DNA of 37,759 bases, taken from assembly GCA_902796575.1 (NCBI GenBank), contig CADBPS010000073.1:1-37759 (forward strand), read 5' to 3'. The notes beneath the pieces are model-generated. The model saw only the letters and a program-made list of their open reading frames with translations. It was not told where the DNA came from and did no database searches. Shown here piece after piece: positions 1 to 7,816 of the stretch; position 1 is the stretch's first letter, and every line of letters begins with the position of its first letter. The stretch comes from an uncultured Methanobrevibacter sp. GTDB lineage: Archaea > Methanobacteriota > Methanobacteria > Methanobacteriales > Methanobacteriaceae. The translations under genes and the position numbers were made by a program.

Positions 1-46
1 CACCTATCCTTAATTCTTCATTATTATCTCTTATTTCTTCTGCCAT
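1..46 (-). CDS. N-terminus of a gene cut by the left edge, possibly hdrA
   Basis: Fifteen codons on the minus strand begin with ATG at 46-44 and read MAEEIRDNNEELRIG before the edge. An AAGGTG ribosome site lies at 53-58, five to seven bases ahead, so this is a convincing translation start. The sequence resembles my memory of the N-terminus of methanogen heterodisulfide reductase subunit A, a flavin and iron-sulfur protein in which an acidic leader precedes a RIGVYVCHCG motif. The diagnostic cysteines would lie outside the window, so the name is a guess. The gene would have its own promoter in the AT-rich 47-302 stretch. Confidence 0.4.
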   Translation of the reverse strand, partial: MAEEIRDNNEELRIG

Positions 47-302
47 AATTTTCACCTTGTACAAGTGTGCGAAATTATCTAACATACTAAGTTAGATATT
101 AAATATGTAGTATAAACACACTTATAAATATTTCTGAATCAATATTGGAGTAAAGTATATATATGATAAAGTAAATTAAGATTATATTTAAAGTAAAAAT
201 TAAAATAAAGATTAATTAAATATATTTTTTCAAAAAACAATCAAGTAATATAAATTACTAAAAATAAAACTTTTTTAAAAAAGAAAAAATAGCAGAATTT
301 AG
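47..302. other. AT-rich intergenic stretch
   Basis: No gene is seen here. The part near 47-135 should hold the promoter of the gene leaving the left edge. A TATA-like stretch on the minus strand lies at 121-131, although the precise box is not certain. The part near 271-291 is runs of T and A that read as a T-rich tract on the minus strand, a likely terminator for the permease gene ending at 303. Confidence 0.4.
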
Positions 303-1208
303 CTATAATAACATGACAATAACAGGTAAAGTCAGAAGTGAAAAAACGGTATTCATGAAAATACAATCAGAGGTCAACTCAGAATCAAGATTATAGGTTA
401 TGGCAAGAACCAGTGACAGTAACCCTGAAGGCATTGCAGCTTCAATAACTGTAACATTAAACTCCAGATTAACTAAACCCAAAAGGGATACAATGCAAAA
501 TGCAATAAGTGGAAAAATCATTAACTTCATGACTGACGTGAACATTACAACATGCTTGGATCTTGACATCCCTTCAAATTCTATTGAAAGACCTAAAGAA
601 ATCATAATAAGAGGAATAGCTGCTTCAGAAAAATAATTAACCACATTTTCAAAAACAGGACCGATAGAAATAGAAAACATATTAAATGCAAATCCAATAA
701 TAATGGCCCACAGCGGCATGAAAAAGAGGATTTTCCGAATAGCCGCCCTAAAGGAACCTCCGAATTTCAAAGCCAGGACAAAAGACAAAATCAAAAAAGT
801 AAACATTGTAGAAATATCGCAGAAAATTGCCCTTAAAAAACCATCATGACCTAGAATTCCCAAATTTATAGGATATCCCATGAATGCCGTGTTTGCAATC
901 ATAACAGTGACTAAAATAGACCATAATCTGATATCTGAAAAATTAAGTTTTTTAAGAATGAGAAAAGAAATAATTCCTGTGACAAACGAGGATGCAAAAA
1001 TCACAAATGGAAGAACAGACAAACTGGGCAATAATGATAAATCAGCACTATATAATGCTGAAAAAATCATACAAGGTAAAAAAATGTTTATTACTAATTT
1101 ATTAAAAGCTTCAACCAAATCAGCAGTTAAAAAATTGATTCTTTTAAGAAAATACCCTACTGCAATCATTAAAATAATCGACAAAATAGTAATTAGAATA
1201 GCATTCAT
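303..1208 (-). CDS. AEC-family (auxin efflux carrier-like) permease
   Basis: A 301-aa polytopic membrane protein with about ten hydrophobic segments and no signal peptide beyond the first helix. The central NTAFMGYP stretch (about residues 105-112) matches the conserved N-x-x-x-x-G-x-P element of AEC transporters. Two related half-repeats are visible: EAAIPLIMISLGLSIEF (about 195-211) and EAAMPSGLLSLVLAITYNL (about 257-275) in the second half. In prokaryotes the family carries small organic acids or other anions across the cytoplasmic membrane; the substrate here cannot be read. Length is normal for the family. A TATA-like TTTAAATA (minus strand, 1240-1233) sits about 26 bases ahead of the ATG and no ribosome site is seen, so the transcript is probably leaderless. 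Confidence 0.8.
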   Translation of the reverse strand: MNAILITILSIILMIAVGYFLKRINFLTADLVEAFNKLVINIFLPCMIFSALYSADLSLLPSLSVLPFVIFASSFVTGIISFLILKKLNFSDIRLWSILVTVMIANTAFMGYPINLGILGHDGFLRAIFCDISTMFTFLILSFVLALKFGGSFRAAIRKILFFMPLWAIIIGFAFNMFSISIGPVFENVVNYFSEAAIPLIMISLGLSIEFEGMSRSKHVVMFTSVMKLMIFPLIAFCIVSLLGLVNLEFNVTVIEAAMPSGLLSLVLAITYNLDSELTSDCIFMNTVFSLLTLPVIVMLL

Positions 1209-1242
1209 TAAAAAAAGGTTTGTAAATTAAAATATTTAAAAT

Positions 1243-1262
1243 TTTGAGTAAAAAAAGAAATG
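1243..1262 (-). terminator. T-tract terminator of the RPA-radA operon
   Basis: After the radA stop the minus strand runs into CTTTTTTTAC without a strong stem. Oligo-T terminators are usual in archaea. It lies just upstream of the TATA-like element of the permease gene. Confidence 0.4.
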
Positions 1263-1274
1263 AAAGTTTGTTGT

Positions 1275-2210
1275 TTAATCAACAATCCCTTCATTAGTGA
1301 TTTTAAAGACACATTCTCCCTCAGGTAAATGAGGACTGTCAACCAAACGTGCTATTCTTTTACCTGCAAGGCCTTTTTTAAGCCAGATTCTATAAGTAGA
1401 AGCGTGACCTAAAACATGCCCACCGATAGCTTTGGTTGGACTTCCAAAAAATGAATCAGGTTTTGCCTGAACTTGATTTGTAATGAAAACAGCTACATTG
1501 TATGTGTTAGCGATTTGCTGAAGTGAATGCAAGTGCTGATTTAATTTCTGTTGTCTTACGGCTAAGGATTCTCTTCCAACATATTCTGCTCTAAAATGAG
1601 CCATTAATGAATCAACAATGACTAATCGAACGTTAGATCCCGACTGTATTAATTCGTTGATTTTATCAACCATTAATATCTGATGTGCGGAATTGAATGC
1701 GCGTGCAACATGAATGTTTTGCAGTACTTCTTCAACATCTAATTCAAATCCGTTGGCAATTTGTCTAACTCTTTCAGGACGGAATGTATTTTCTGTATCT
1801 ACAAAAACACATTCACCTTCCAAACCTCCCTGTTCAATAGGCATTTGTACAGTTACGGCTAATTCATGAGAAATTTGACTTTTACCAGATCCGAACTCTC
1901 CAAATACTTCGGTAATTGATTGAGTTTCAATTCCTCCATTTATTAAATCATTGAATCCCTGACTGCCGACTGATATATGACCTACATCTTTTCTTCTTTC
2001 ATCAACTTCCAATGCCGTTTCAAAACCGATATCTTCAGCTTTACGGGCGGCTTCGATTACTTTTTCTGCAACTCCTTCACCAATTTCGGCTTTAACAGAT
2101 AATTCTTTTGGAGTGGCTGTTGCTAATCTCATCATGTCTGCAAAGCCAGCATCTCTTAATTTTTCTGCAGTTTTTTCTCCAACACTAGGCAAATCTTCTA
2201 ATTCTACCAT
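1275..2210 (-). CDS. radA: DNA repair and recombination protein RadA
   Basis: Archaeal RecA/Rad51-type recombinase of 311 aa, which forms filaments on single-stranded DNA and catalyses strand exchange. The N-terminal helix-hairpin-helix [17 protein letters not shown] is at about residues 7-23, Walker A GEFGSGKS at about 104-111 and Walker B LVIVDS at about 196-201. The L2 region follows [14 protein letters not shown]. The gene is full length without an intein. The start chosen is the second ATG (2210), because GGAATGAT lies four bases before it; an ATG at 2219 would add MII and leave no room for a ribosome site. It sits 22 bases after the RPA gene on the same strand, so the single-strand binder and the recombinase are probably co-expressed. 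Confidence 0.97.
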   Translation of the reverse strand: MVELEDLPSVGEKTAEKLRDAGFADMMRLATATPKELSVKAEIGEGVAEKVIEAARKAEDIGFETALEVDERRKDVGHISVGSQGFNDLINGGIETQSITEVFGEFGSGKSQISHELAVTVQMPIEQGGLEGECVFVDTENTFRPERVRQIANGFELDVEEVLQNIHVARAFNSAHQILMVDKINELIQSGSNVRLVIVDSLMAHFRAEYVGRESLAVRQQKLNQHLHSLQQIANTYNVAVFITNQVQAKPDSFFGSPTKAIGGHVLGHASTYRIWLKKGLAGKRIARLVDSPHLPEGECVFKITNEGIVD

Positions 2211-2232
2211 AATAATCATTCCTTAATTTATT

Positions 2233-4821
2233 TTAATAGTATTTTTCCAATATTTTTTTAGGACTAAGTTTTCTTTCTTCACGATACTCATCAAAAGCAA
2301 CATTTGCTACAACTTCTATGGTTAAACCTTCTAAATCTTCAATACGACCATCTAAAATACCTGGATCATCAGATACGAGATTAACGATTTCATCTTTAGA
2401 CATTTCAAGAAGTTCTTCAACTAAATTTTCATAAAATGTAATTCCAATATCTCCTGTGTCATCAGTTAATGTAGCAGAGACAAATATTGTTATTTTAGGG
2501 TTATCAAAGACGTGTCCACAGTTATCACAAATAATTTCATCATCAAGCACATCACCTACGTTAAAACCGCATTGAGGACATTTTTTTATTAATAGATTAT
2601 CACCATTTATATCACCTAAAGTTCCGGATATTCTAACATTTACATCACCATCTTCAATAGCTTCAATATTCTTTGGAACATATATTGACTCTTTAATCTC
2701 ATCATATGAAGGTAAATTAAGTAATTCTTCTTCACTAGGCTTTACAATAGCAGTGGCTCCCGAAATACTTAATGTTAAATGATCATTGTAAAATGATACA
2801 GACGGATTTTGAATTTTAATAGCTTCTCCAAGTTCAAACTCTCTTTTCGCATCATCACCCCATAAAGAAACTCTTATTCCACCGGAGTTATCTGCTATCT
2901 CAATATTTCTTAAAAGGTTCTTTGTACCATCATTTCTTTCAATTTCACGTGCATCGAATGCTTCAAAGACTCTTCCAACAACGAAAATACTCTTATCATC
3001 CTCATCCAAATCTGAGATTTCGCGATAATCATATATCATAGCTTCCAATGTTTCAAATGAAGGTAACAGTTTTGATTCTTCTTCAGGCAATTCCATAATC
3101 CTGGAAGCTGAACCGATGTTTAATGATAAATCTTCATAACCCCATCTGACTCTTGCATTTTCAATTCTATATGCTTCGGAAGGTATGAGTTTAATATCGG
3201 ATTTTTCATCCCATAGAGATAATCCAACTACTTCAGTACCGTCGGAAAGAGTTGCTGAACGTACACGGCCAATACTTCCATCTGATGATCTTTCAAATGT
3301 TCTAACATCACCTACAGACATCAATCTTCCAACAACGTCAACTTCCACATCATCTTCATCAATGTCCTTTACCTGATTTATTGGCATTGGCTGCAGTGAT
3401 TCTTTTAGGTTGTCAAACAGCTCCAGTTCCTCATCAGTTAAATTATTAGGATTGACAGTTATTTGGGTGGCATAATTGGTATTTATTGAATGACCGTTAA
3501 CTGTATATTCATCATATTTAACGCTTCCACCGATTAATTTAACAATATCTCCTTTATTTATGTCTAAATCTGCACTGTCACCCCATAATGTGATTCTCAT
3601 TGAACCTGTGTCATCCATTAAATCGAAGTTTCTTAGCTGACCTTCAGTATTATCGGATTTTCTGATGAATTTTCTGATATCCTGTATTTTAGAAACAACA
3701 CCCATAATTGCAATATCAGTGTCCCCGTCATCCAAATCACCAATTTTTGACATTTCATGAATAAATTCGGGAACGTCAAAATCACCTTTAATAATTCTTC
3801 CATTCCAGTGACTTAACGATAATTCATCATTTCTCTCCCTGACCTGAGCCTGAAGTATTTTGATAGTATCTCCGTCATGCAAATCCAATGATTCAATTAA
3901 ATCGACATTATTGTTCCACAATGTGAATGAAATGGTTCCTGTTGCATCCTGAATTTCAAGTGATCCTACTTTTCCTTCTTTGCCGTTCTTATTAAAAGTT
4001 CTAATAGCCGGTATTTTAATAATACGGGCTATAACATTCACTTCACCATCATCAGCTTTAATATCTGAAATATTAGTTATATTTTCTTCATATTCTGGAA
4101 AATCAAGAGGATTAACATCATTTACTTTTTCAAATCTTGATCTAGGCCTCATAGTTGCTTCAAGACCAGTGTATCCATCTTTAATGTCAACGTCAGAAAC
4201 AGTAACAATGTCTCCTTCGTTGATACCTTTCAGGTGTTTAATATTCTCTGTCCATAATACAATACGTATTTCACCGGAATTATCGGCTAATAAAACATTA
4301 CAGACTTTTCCAGGTTTTCCTTTACTTGTTTTAAATGATCTGGGACTACCAATACTCATTACTCTTCCAGTTATGGATTTATCTTTATCTCCATCTTCAA
4401 GACTTGCAATGTTTACCGCACTGTGTTCTTCCTTTTCTGATAGAGATTCATTTTCCCGGTTGATAAACTCGCCGATGATTTGATCTGCAAAAGTTTCTTC
4501 AGTTACAAAGGAAACACCCTCGTATTCTTTTCTCAAACCATTCATTCTTTTTAAAAACTCTTCTTCAGATATAAACTCTTTAATTTGATTGTATTTTTCC
4601 TGAAGCTCATCATTCATTACGATTTTATCATGTGAATCATCATCAATGGAAATGTCACCGATACCTAAATGATTACTGACAACCATCCTGGCTGAATCAA
4701 TATCACTGATAAAATCCACATCAGAGTTAGATTGGATTATTTCTTCCATTTCTTTTATGAACTCATCTTTAGACAGTATATCTTTAACTTTTTCATATTC
4801 TATAAAAATTTCTTCTTCCAT
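2233..4821 (-). CDS. Replication protein A, multi-OB single-stranded DNA-binding protein
   Basis: 862 aa. At least five tandem OB folds are recognisable by a repeated pattern of a G-R-[LV] strand, R-x-[FI] turn, D-x-[ST]-G and L-W (about residues 145-235, 255-345, 363-460, 487-580 and 605-695). A sixth OB-like unit (about 720-830) holds a CPQC...CDNC zinc ribbon, the usual C-terminal zinc-bearing OB of euryarchaeal RPA. Two related acidic helical repeats occupy residues 8-118. The protein coats single-stranded DNA in replication and repair. It is first in an operon with radA. A GAGGGG ribosome site precedes the ATG. TATA-like CTTTATATATTG lies at 4876-4865, and a palindrome lies farther upstream. 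The family is certain; the exact number of functional OB folds is less so. Confidence 0.93.
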   Translation of the reverse strand: MEEEIFIEYEKVKDILSKDEFIKEMEEIIQSNSDVDFISDIDSARMVVSNHLGIGDISIDDDSHDKIVMNDELQEKYNQIKEFISEEEFLKRMNGLRKEYEGVSFVTEETFADQIIGEFINRENESLSEKEEHSAVNIASLEDGDKDKSITGRVMSIGSPRSFKTSKGKPGKVCNVLLADNSGEIRIVLWTENIKHLKGINEGDIVTVSDVDIKDGYTGLEATMRPRSRFEKVNDVNPLDFPEYEENITNISDIKADDGEVNVIARIIKIPAIRTFNKNGKEGKVGSLEIQDATGTISFTLWNNNVDLIESLDLHDGDTIKILQAQVRERNDELSLSHWNGRIIKGDFDVPEFIHEMSKIGDLDDGDTDIAIMGVVSKIQDIRKFIRKSDNTEGQLRNFDLMDDTGSMRITLWGDSADLDINKGDIVKLIGGSVKYDEYTVNGHSINTNYATQITVNPNNLTDEELELFDNLKESLQPMPINQVKDIDEDDVEVDVVGRLMSVGDVRTFERSSDGSIGRVRSATLSDGTEVVGLSLWDEKSDIKLIPSEAYRIENARVRWGYEDLSLNIGSASRIMELPEEESKLLPSFETLEAMIYDYREISDLDEDDKSIFVVGRVFEAFDAREIERNDGTKNLLRNIEIADNSGGIRVSLWGDDAKREFELGEAIKIQNPSVSFYNDHLTLSISGATAIVKPSEEELLNLPSYDEIKESIYVPKNIEAIEDGDVNVRISGTLGDINGDNLLIKKCPQCGFNVGDVLDDEIICDNCGHVFDNPKITIFVSATLTDDTGDIGITFYENLVEELLEMSKDEIVNLVSDDPGILDGRIEDLEGLTIEVVANVAFDEYREERKLSPKKILEKYY

Positions 4822-4864
4822 ACCAAACCCCTCGTTGAAAGTTAATTATTATTTTAAACTATTC

Positions 4865-4876
4865 AATATATAAAGT
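4865..4876 (-). promoter_or_regulatory. TATA box of the RPA-radA operon
   Basis: Minus-strand CTTTATATATTG is a near-consensus archaeal TATA box. Transcription would start about 25 bases downstream, near 4845, giving a leader of about 25 bases that includes the GAGGGG ribosome site. Confidence 0.6.
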
Positions 4877-4897
4877 ATTAGAGAGAGCATTTGGAGA

Positions 4898-4919
4898 CAA
4901 TTATTTCGCGAAAAAATTG
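4898..4919. promoter_or_regulatory. 22-bp near-perfect palindrome upstream of RPA-radA
   Basis: The core is TTTCGCGAAA (4904-4913) and the outer arms are CAATT and AATTG. Ten of eleven base pairs are symmetric; only the 4903/4914 pair fails. It lies about 22 bases upstream of the RPA TATA box in a stretch that is otherwise almost all A and T. It looks like an operator for a dimeric regulator; no regulator gene is adjacent on the operon strand. Confidence 0.5.
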
Positions 4920-5190
4920 TAAAAAATTCCTCATAATTTTGCTTTAATGATAATATTAGTGCTATTTTATTAGCTATTTTAGTTTTTATATATATTATAA
5001 AAGCATACATTTAAACAAAGAAATTTGCATTCATAAATTAGAAAAAAATTCCCAGTTATATACTTTTTTATGATTTTTTGTTATTTTACATCAATTAACA
5101 TATTAATACTACTAACACATATTAAAAATATGAAGTGATAACAAGGAGCATGGTATTATAAACTACAACAAGATAATTCTGATTCTATCA

Positions 5191-5739
5191 GTGATAATAC
5201 TTGTAATTATAGTAGCCGGAGTTTTAATGTTAACGTCACCCGCAGCAAAAGAAAATACAAAAATTATTGTAACAAGCAATCCAGAATTATATGATGGGGA
5301 CAGCTTGTCAGTTAAATTAACCAACTTAAATAATATCCCAATAGCTAATCAAACTGTTGATATTGCAATAATTGATAATAACGGCATGGAAAATCATCAA
5401 AGTGTGATAACAACTGCAGATGGCAATAGCAGTTTGCGGTTAAATGGAATATCTCCGGACAATTATACTGTGAAAGTAAATTACAGCGGCAATGAAGAAT
5501 ATATGAATTGCAATACCACTGAAAACTTAAAAATTAAAGAAAAAGAAATTCAAAAGCTCATATCTGATAATTTACAGGTCAGAGAAAGCACTGAAAATAA
5601 TTTACCTGATGTTGATTCAGGCGGAGTAACACGTGAAGAAGCCGAAGCATATGGCTGGGAGTACACCCCCGATCATGGAGGACATTATATTGGTGTTAAC
5701 GACCGTCGGGATGAAGAAGCGGGAATGTATCATGATTAG
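5191..5739 (+). CDS. Membrane-anchored Ig-like domain protein, start uncertain
   Basis: The protein has an N-terminal hydrophobic helix, then a beta-rich domain (about residues 25-115) with YDGDSLSVKLTN and PDNYTVKVNYSGNEEY. These are patterns of the Ig-like or prealbumin-like domains common in Methanobrevibacter surface proteins. The last 35 residues are acidic and end HGGHYIGVNDRRDEEAGMYHD without a second membrane segment. GTG at 5191 is the first standard start in frame, but the frame stays open and hydrophobic back to about 5155. The only good ribosome site (AAGGAG, 5143-5148) points to 5150-5158, where there is an out-of-frame ATG and in-frame ATT or ATA. The true protein is therefore probably about 11-12 residues longer. 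Function unknown, likely outside the cell membrane. Confidence 0.65.
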   Translation: MIILVIIVAGVLMLTSPAAKENTKIIVTSNPELYDGDSLSVKLTNLNNIPIANQTVDIAIIDNNGMENHQSVITTADGNSSLRLNGISPDNYTVKVNYSGNEEYMNCNTTENLKIKEKEIQKLISDNLQVRESTENNLPDVDSGGVTREEAEAYGWEYTPDHGGHYIGVNDRRDEEAGMYHD

Positions 5740-5837
5740 AAACAAAGCCATGTGAAAAAATTTTATTATGCAATACAAGATTTATACGAGTTATTATCAT
5801 TATAAGACTGTTAAACTAATGTAAAAAATAAAAAATC

Positions 5838-5874
5838 AGATTATAAACAACCAATAAACTTATAATCTTTTTAA
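5838..5874. terminator. Bidirectional hairpin terminator
   Basis: Arms AGATTATAA (5838-5846) and TTATAATCT (5860-5868) pair perfectly around a 13-base loop. T-rich sequence follows in both directions. It serves the Ig-like gene from the left and the broken small ORF from the right. Confidence 0.6.
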
Positions 5875-5887
5875 AAAAAGTTTAACT

Positions 5888-6067
5888 TTAATCTGAAATG
5901 AATCTAGCTTTTTTAAGAATTGTGGCCTCAGCATTATCTTTCAATACAATTCTTTGTGCTTTATGTCATCCAGACTTGCTTATAGGCTGTTGTGTTCTTA
6001 TTTGTCTTGATTCACAAATTATTTTATCTCCAATTAGCCGGTCACCTATTTCATAATATGTTGGCAT
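5888..6067 (-). pseudogene. 59-codon small ORF interrupted by an in-frame TGA
   Basis: From ATG at 6067 the frame reads MPTYYEIGDRLIGDKIIC and onward to about codon 33, meets TGA at 6068-6066 minus 102 bases (positions 5968-5966), then stays open for 25 more codons, with KAQRIVLKDNAEATILKKARF, to TAA at 5888. Both halves look coding: no other stop, with charged and hydrophobic residues mixed. The start overlaps the end of the regulator gene (TAATAATG) behind GAGGAGTTG, so the two are translationally coupled. The simplest reading is a recent nonsense mutation, for example TGG to TGA. The intact product would be a basic, unrecognised cytoplasmic protein, perhaps the partner of the upstream regulator. 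Confidence 0.55.
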
Positions 6068-6069
6068 TA

Positions 6070-6414
6070 TTACAACTCCTCAAGAACATTTTCTTTAATC
6101 AATTTTGCCATAATCTCATTTACTTCAAAAACATCTAATTTTAATGCATCAGCAATATCCAATGCATCAAAAACATCATGTGTCTTTGCAAACTCAATAA
6201 TTTCCTTTTCTTGTTGTTCATAAGGAATATCTCTCAGATGGATTACATCCATATTTCTAAGTTTTTCCAACATTGCTTCCCGGACAAAATCTGAACTACT
6301 TAAGAATAATCCATCAATAACAAATTTATTTATTAAATCGAATTCTTCATCAGATAATTCTATTGTAACAGATTTATTTGATGATTGGTTAATACCATTT
6401 GCTTCAGTTAACAT
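6070..6414 (-). CDS. Ribbon-helix-helix regulator with C-terminal winged-helix-like region
   Basis: 114 aa. Residues about 14-56 (KSVTIELSDEEFDLINKFV, then SSSDFVREAMLEKL) have the strand-helix-helix pattern of ribbon-helix-helix DNA-binding proteins, as in many antitoxins and CopG-like repressors. Residues about 68-114 are helical (IIEFAKTHDVFDALDIADAL, then EVNEIMAKLIKENVLEEL) and resemble a small winged helix. It is followed by a coupled small ORF. A TATA-like CTTTATATGG (minus strand, 6440-6431) lies about 25 bases upstream of the ATG and no ribosome site is seen, so the message is probably leaderless. The pair could be a regulator with its effector or a degraded toxin-antitoxin unit; the DNA target is unknown. 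Confidence 0.65.
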   Translation of the reverse strand: MLTEANGINQSSNKSVTIELSDEEFDLINKFVIDGLFLSSSDFVREAMLEKLRNMDVIHLRDIPYEQQEKEIIEFAKTHDVFDALDIADALKLDVFEVNEIMAKLIKENVLEEL

Positions 6415-6724
6415 TTGTTATTATGTCAACCCATATAAAGATTTCCATATTTAACTGATTTACAAATTCATCTCCAACCTAGAAGCCAAAGTATTCATTC
6501 AGAAATTAGATAAATAAGTCAATTTGAATTGGATTAAACAGGTTAACAATCAGAACAGAAATAGCATTGCATGCGATACAAGACAGAATCCGAAGCATAC
6601 TATTACATGAAAAAACTATAATATAATAATGCGATTAAAAGGTTATATGACAAGACTCTGAGCTACAACCGGCAAATTTTAAATAACATTCATTAAAACA
6701 TGAATAATTAAAGGAGAAATTAAC
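6415..6724. other. Divergent intergenic region
   Basis: Holds the leftward promoter of the ribbon-helix-helix gene (TATA-like 6431-6440) and, at the right end, a TATA-like TTTTAAATA near 6678-6688 with an AAAGGAG ribosome site before the 6725 gene. A short plus-strand reading frame from ATG 6571 (MRYKTESEAYYYMKKL, then stop) continues open after the stop with coding-looking residues, so a gene remnant is possible but not supported enough to call. Confidence 0.35.
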
Positions 6725-7084
6725 ATGAAATTAACGGAAAAATTTATTTTTCACATCCCCCTGTTTAGATATGTGGATGAAGAATTACTTCCTATCAACA
6801 ATATAGACAGCATTATTGATGAATTAATTGAAAAATTCAATGAAAACAACTACAAAAGCTTATATTTAATGAATGTAAAAGGTTTTTACAAGTCAAGATG
6901 CTTTGATGAGATTTTAATAACCATGTACATATCCTCATCAGATGAAAACAGAACACCCCCTGATGAGATATTCAGGAAGTGGTTTGAAAAAAATAATGAT
7001 AAATTAAAACAGGAATCCTTCGCCTTTGAATATAATGATACAATGTTTGTTGAAGAGATAATTGAAAGTGAATTTAACATTTAG
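6725..7084 (+). CDS. Hypothetical protein, 119 aa
   Basis: A soluble, acidic protein with no signal peptide or membrane segment. The start is firm: AAAGGAG lies eight bases before the ATG. Predicted helices (NNIDSIIDELIEKFNEN at about 25-41, PDEIFRKWFEKNNDKLKQE at about 79-97) alternate with strands (SLYLMNVKGFY, EILITMYISS, SFAFEYND). I do not recognise a family and see no catalytic motif. It ends 67 bases before the zinc-ribbon gene, which appears to have its own promoter. Confidence 0.6.
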   Translation: MKLTEKFIFHIPLFRYVDEELLPINNIDSIIDELIEKFNENNYKSLYLMNVKGFYKSRCFDEILITMYISSSDENRTPPDEIFRKWFEKNNDKLKQESFAFEYNDTMFVEEIIESEFNI

Positions 7085-7121
7085 TTTAGTCAGCATTCAT
7101 TTCAAAGAGGATATGAAAATT

Positions 7122-7130
7122 ATTTATATT
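7122..7130 (+). promoter_or_regulatory. TATA box of a leaderless gene
   Basis: ATTTATATT lies 22-30 bases ahead of the ATG at 7152 and there is no ribosome site between them. Transcription should begin at or just before the ATG. Confidence 0.5.
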
Positions 7131-7151
7131 CTTATTAACAAATTATACACC

Positions 7152-7802
7152 ATGTATTGCAGAAATTGTGGAAAGGAACTTAATGAAGGTGATGAATTTT
7201 GCACTCACAGCGGTCAAAAAACCTATAATCCGTTTTCCAACAACAATAAGAAGAAAAATCTTTACATTGCATTGATATTATCCCTTCTTTTCACTGGTTT
7301 GGGTACTATTTATGCCGGAAAAACCAAAAAAGGTTTAATTCTCGTTGCTTTGAGAATTATAATTCCGCTCTCGATAAGCTTATTCCGGCCATTAATAATA
7401 TTGACGGGCGTAGTAATGATATATGGAATTTTTGATGCTTATAATGAGGTTGAAATTGCTAATGGCAATAATAATCCTAATCTGATTCGGGACTTCATGA
7501 GTCTGGATATCTATAAAAAAATAACAATTGTTGTAATTCTTATTTTGGTATGCGCTCCAATAGTAGCCTTTTTCACAACACCTGAATATAATGTATCAAA
7601 CGATTACTCCGGACATTCTTCATATAGCAGCAGTAGCAGTGGCAGCGGAAGGGGAAGTTCACATTCTTCAAGCCACTACGGTGGAGTGGACACATCTCCG
7701 TCATCGATAGCTAATAACGACCCCGACTGGTATTATGATTATTACGATTATGGAGACTACGATTATTATGACGAGTATCTGGAATCGGAAGGATATGATT
7801 AA
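7152..7802 (+). CDS. Zinc-ribbon TM2-like membrane protein with D/Y-rich tail
   Basis: 216 aa. The N-terminal zinc ribbon starts CRNCGKEL at residues 3-10 and its second half reads FCTHSGQK, so the fourth cysteine is a serine (codon AGC). The membrane part (about residues 35-120) begins YIALILSLLFTGLGTIYAG, typical of TM2-domain proteins. A further helix lies at about 128-150. The last 65 residues are low complexity: a Ser/Gly/His stretch and then an Asp/Tyr stretch ending YDEYLESEGYD. The start is set by the zinc ribbon and by a TATA box; the longer frame back to 7062 adds non-homologous residues. Function unknown; the zinc ribbon would face the cytoplasm. Confidence 0.75.
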   Translation: MYCRNCGKELNEGDEFCTHSGQKTYNPFSNNNKKKNLYIALILSLLFTGLGTIYAGKTKKGLILVALRIIIPLSISLFRPLIILTGVVMIYGIFDAYNEVEIANGNNNPNLIRDFMSLDIYKKITIVVILILVCAPIVAFFTTPEYNVSNDYSGHSSYSSSSSGSGRGSSHSSSHYGGVDTSPSSIANNDPDWYYDYYDYGDYDYYDEYLESEGYD

Positions 7803-7816
7803 AGCAGACAAGAGAA

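Larger units (their letters stand above)
4822..5190. other. Divergent intergenic region between RPA and the Ig-like gene
   Basis: This region of about 370 bases contains the RPA promoter and palindrome at its left end. Farther right there are several AT-rich TATA-like stretches on the plus strand (near 4985-4998 and 5055-5062), a short CATATT/AATATG hairpin at 5118-5132, and an AAGGAG ribosome site at 5143-5148 for the rightward gene. No separate gene is seen. Confidence 0.4.

Noticed and set aside
880-1230. Plus-strand frame of 116 codons opposite the AEC permease
   Set aside because: It lies inside a clear transporter gene on the other strand, has no family pattern and no ribosome site.
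1275-2210. Intein in radA
   Set aside because: The Walker A and L2 regions are continuous and length is normal.
3980-4483. Plus-strand frame of 167 codons opposite RPA
   Set aside because: Antisense shadow of the OB-fold repeats; hydrophobic bias is typical of complementing an acidic gene.
5966-5968. TGA read as selenocysteine
   Set aside because: No selenocysteine element is visible, and this lineage is not expected to use it; a nonsense mutation is simpler.
6571-6680. Possible remnant gene on the plus strand (MRYKTESEAYYYMKKL, stop, YNNAIKRLYDKTL)
   Set aside because: Too short, no homologue recognised, and it lies in a promoter region.
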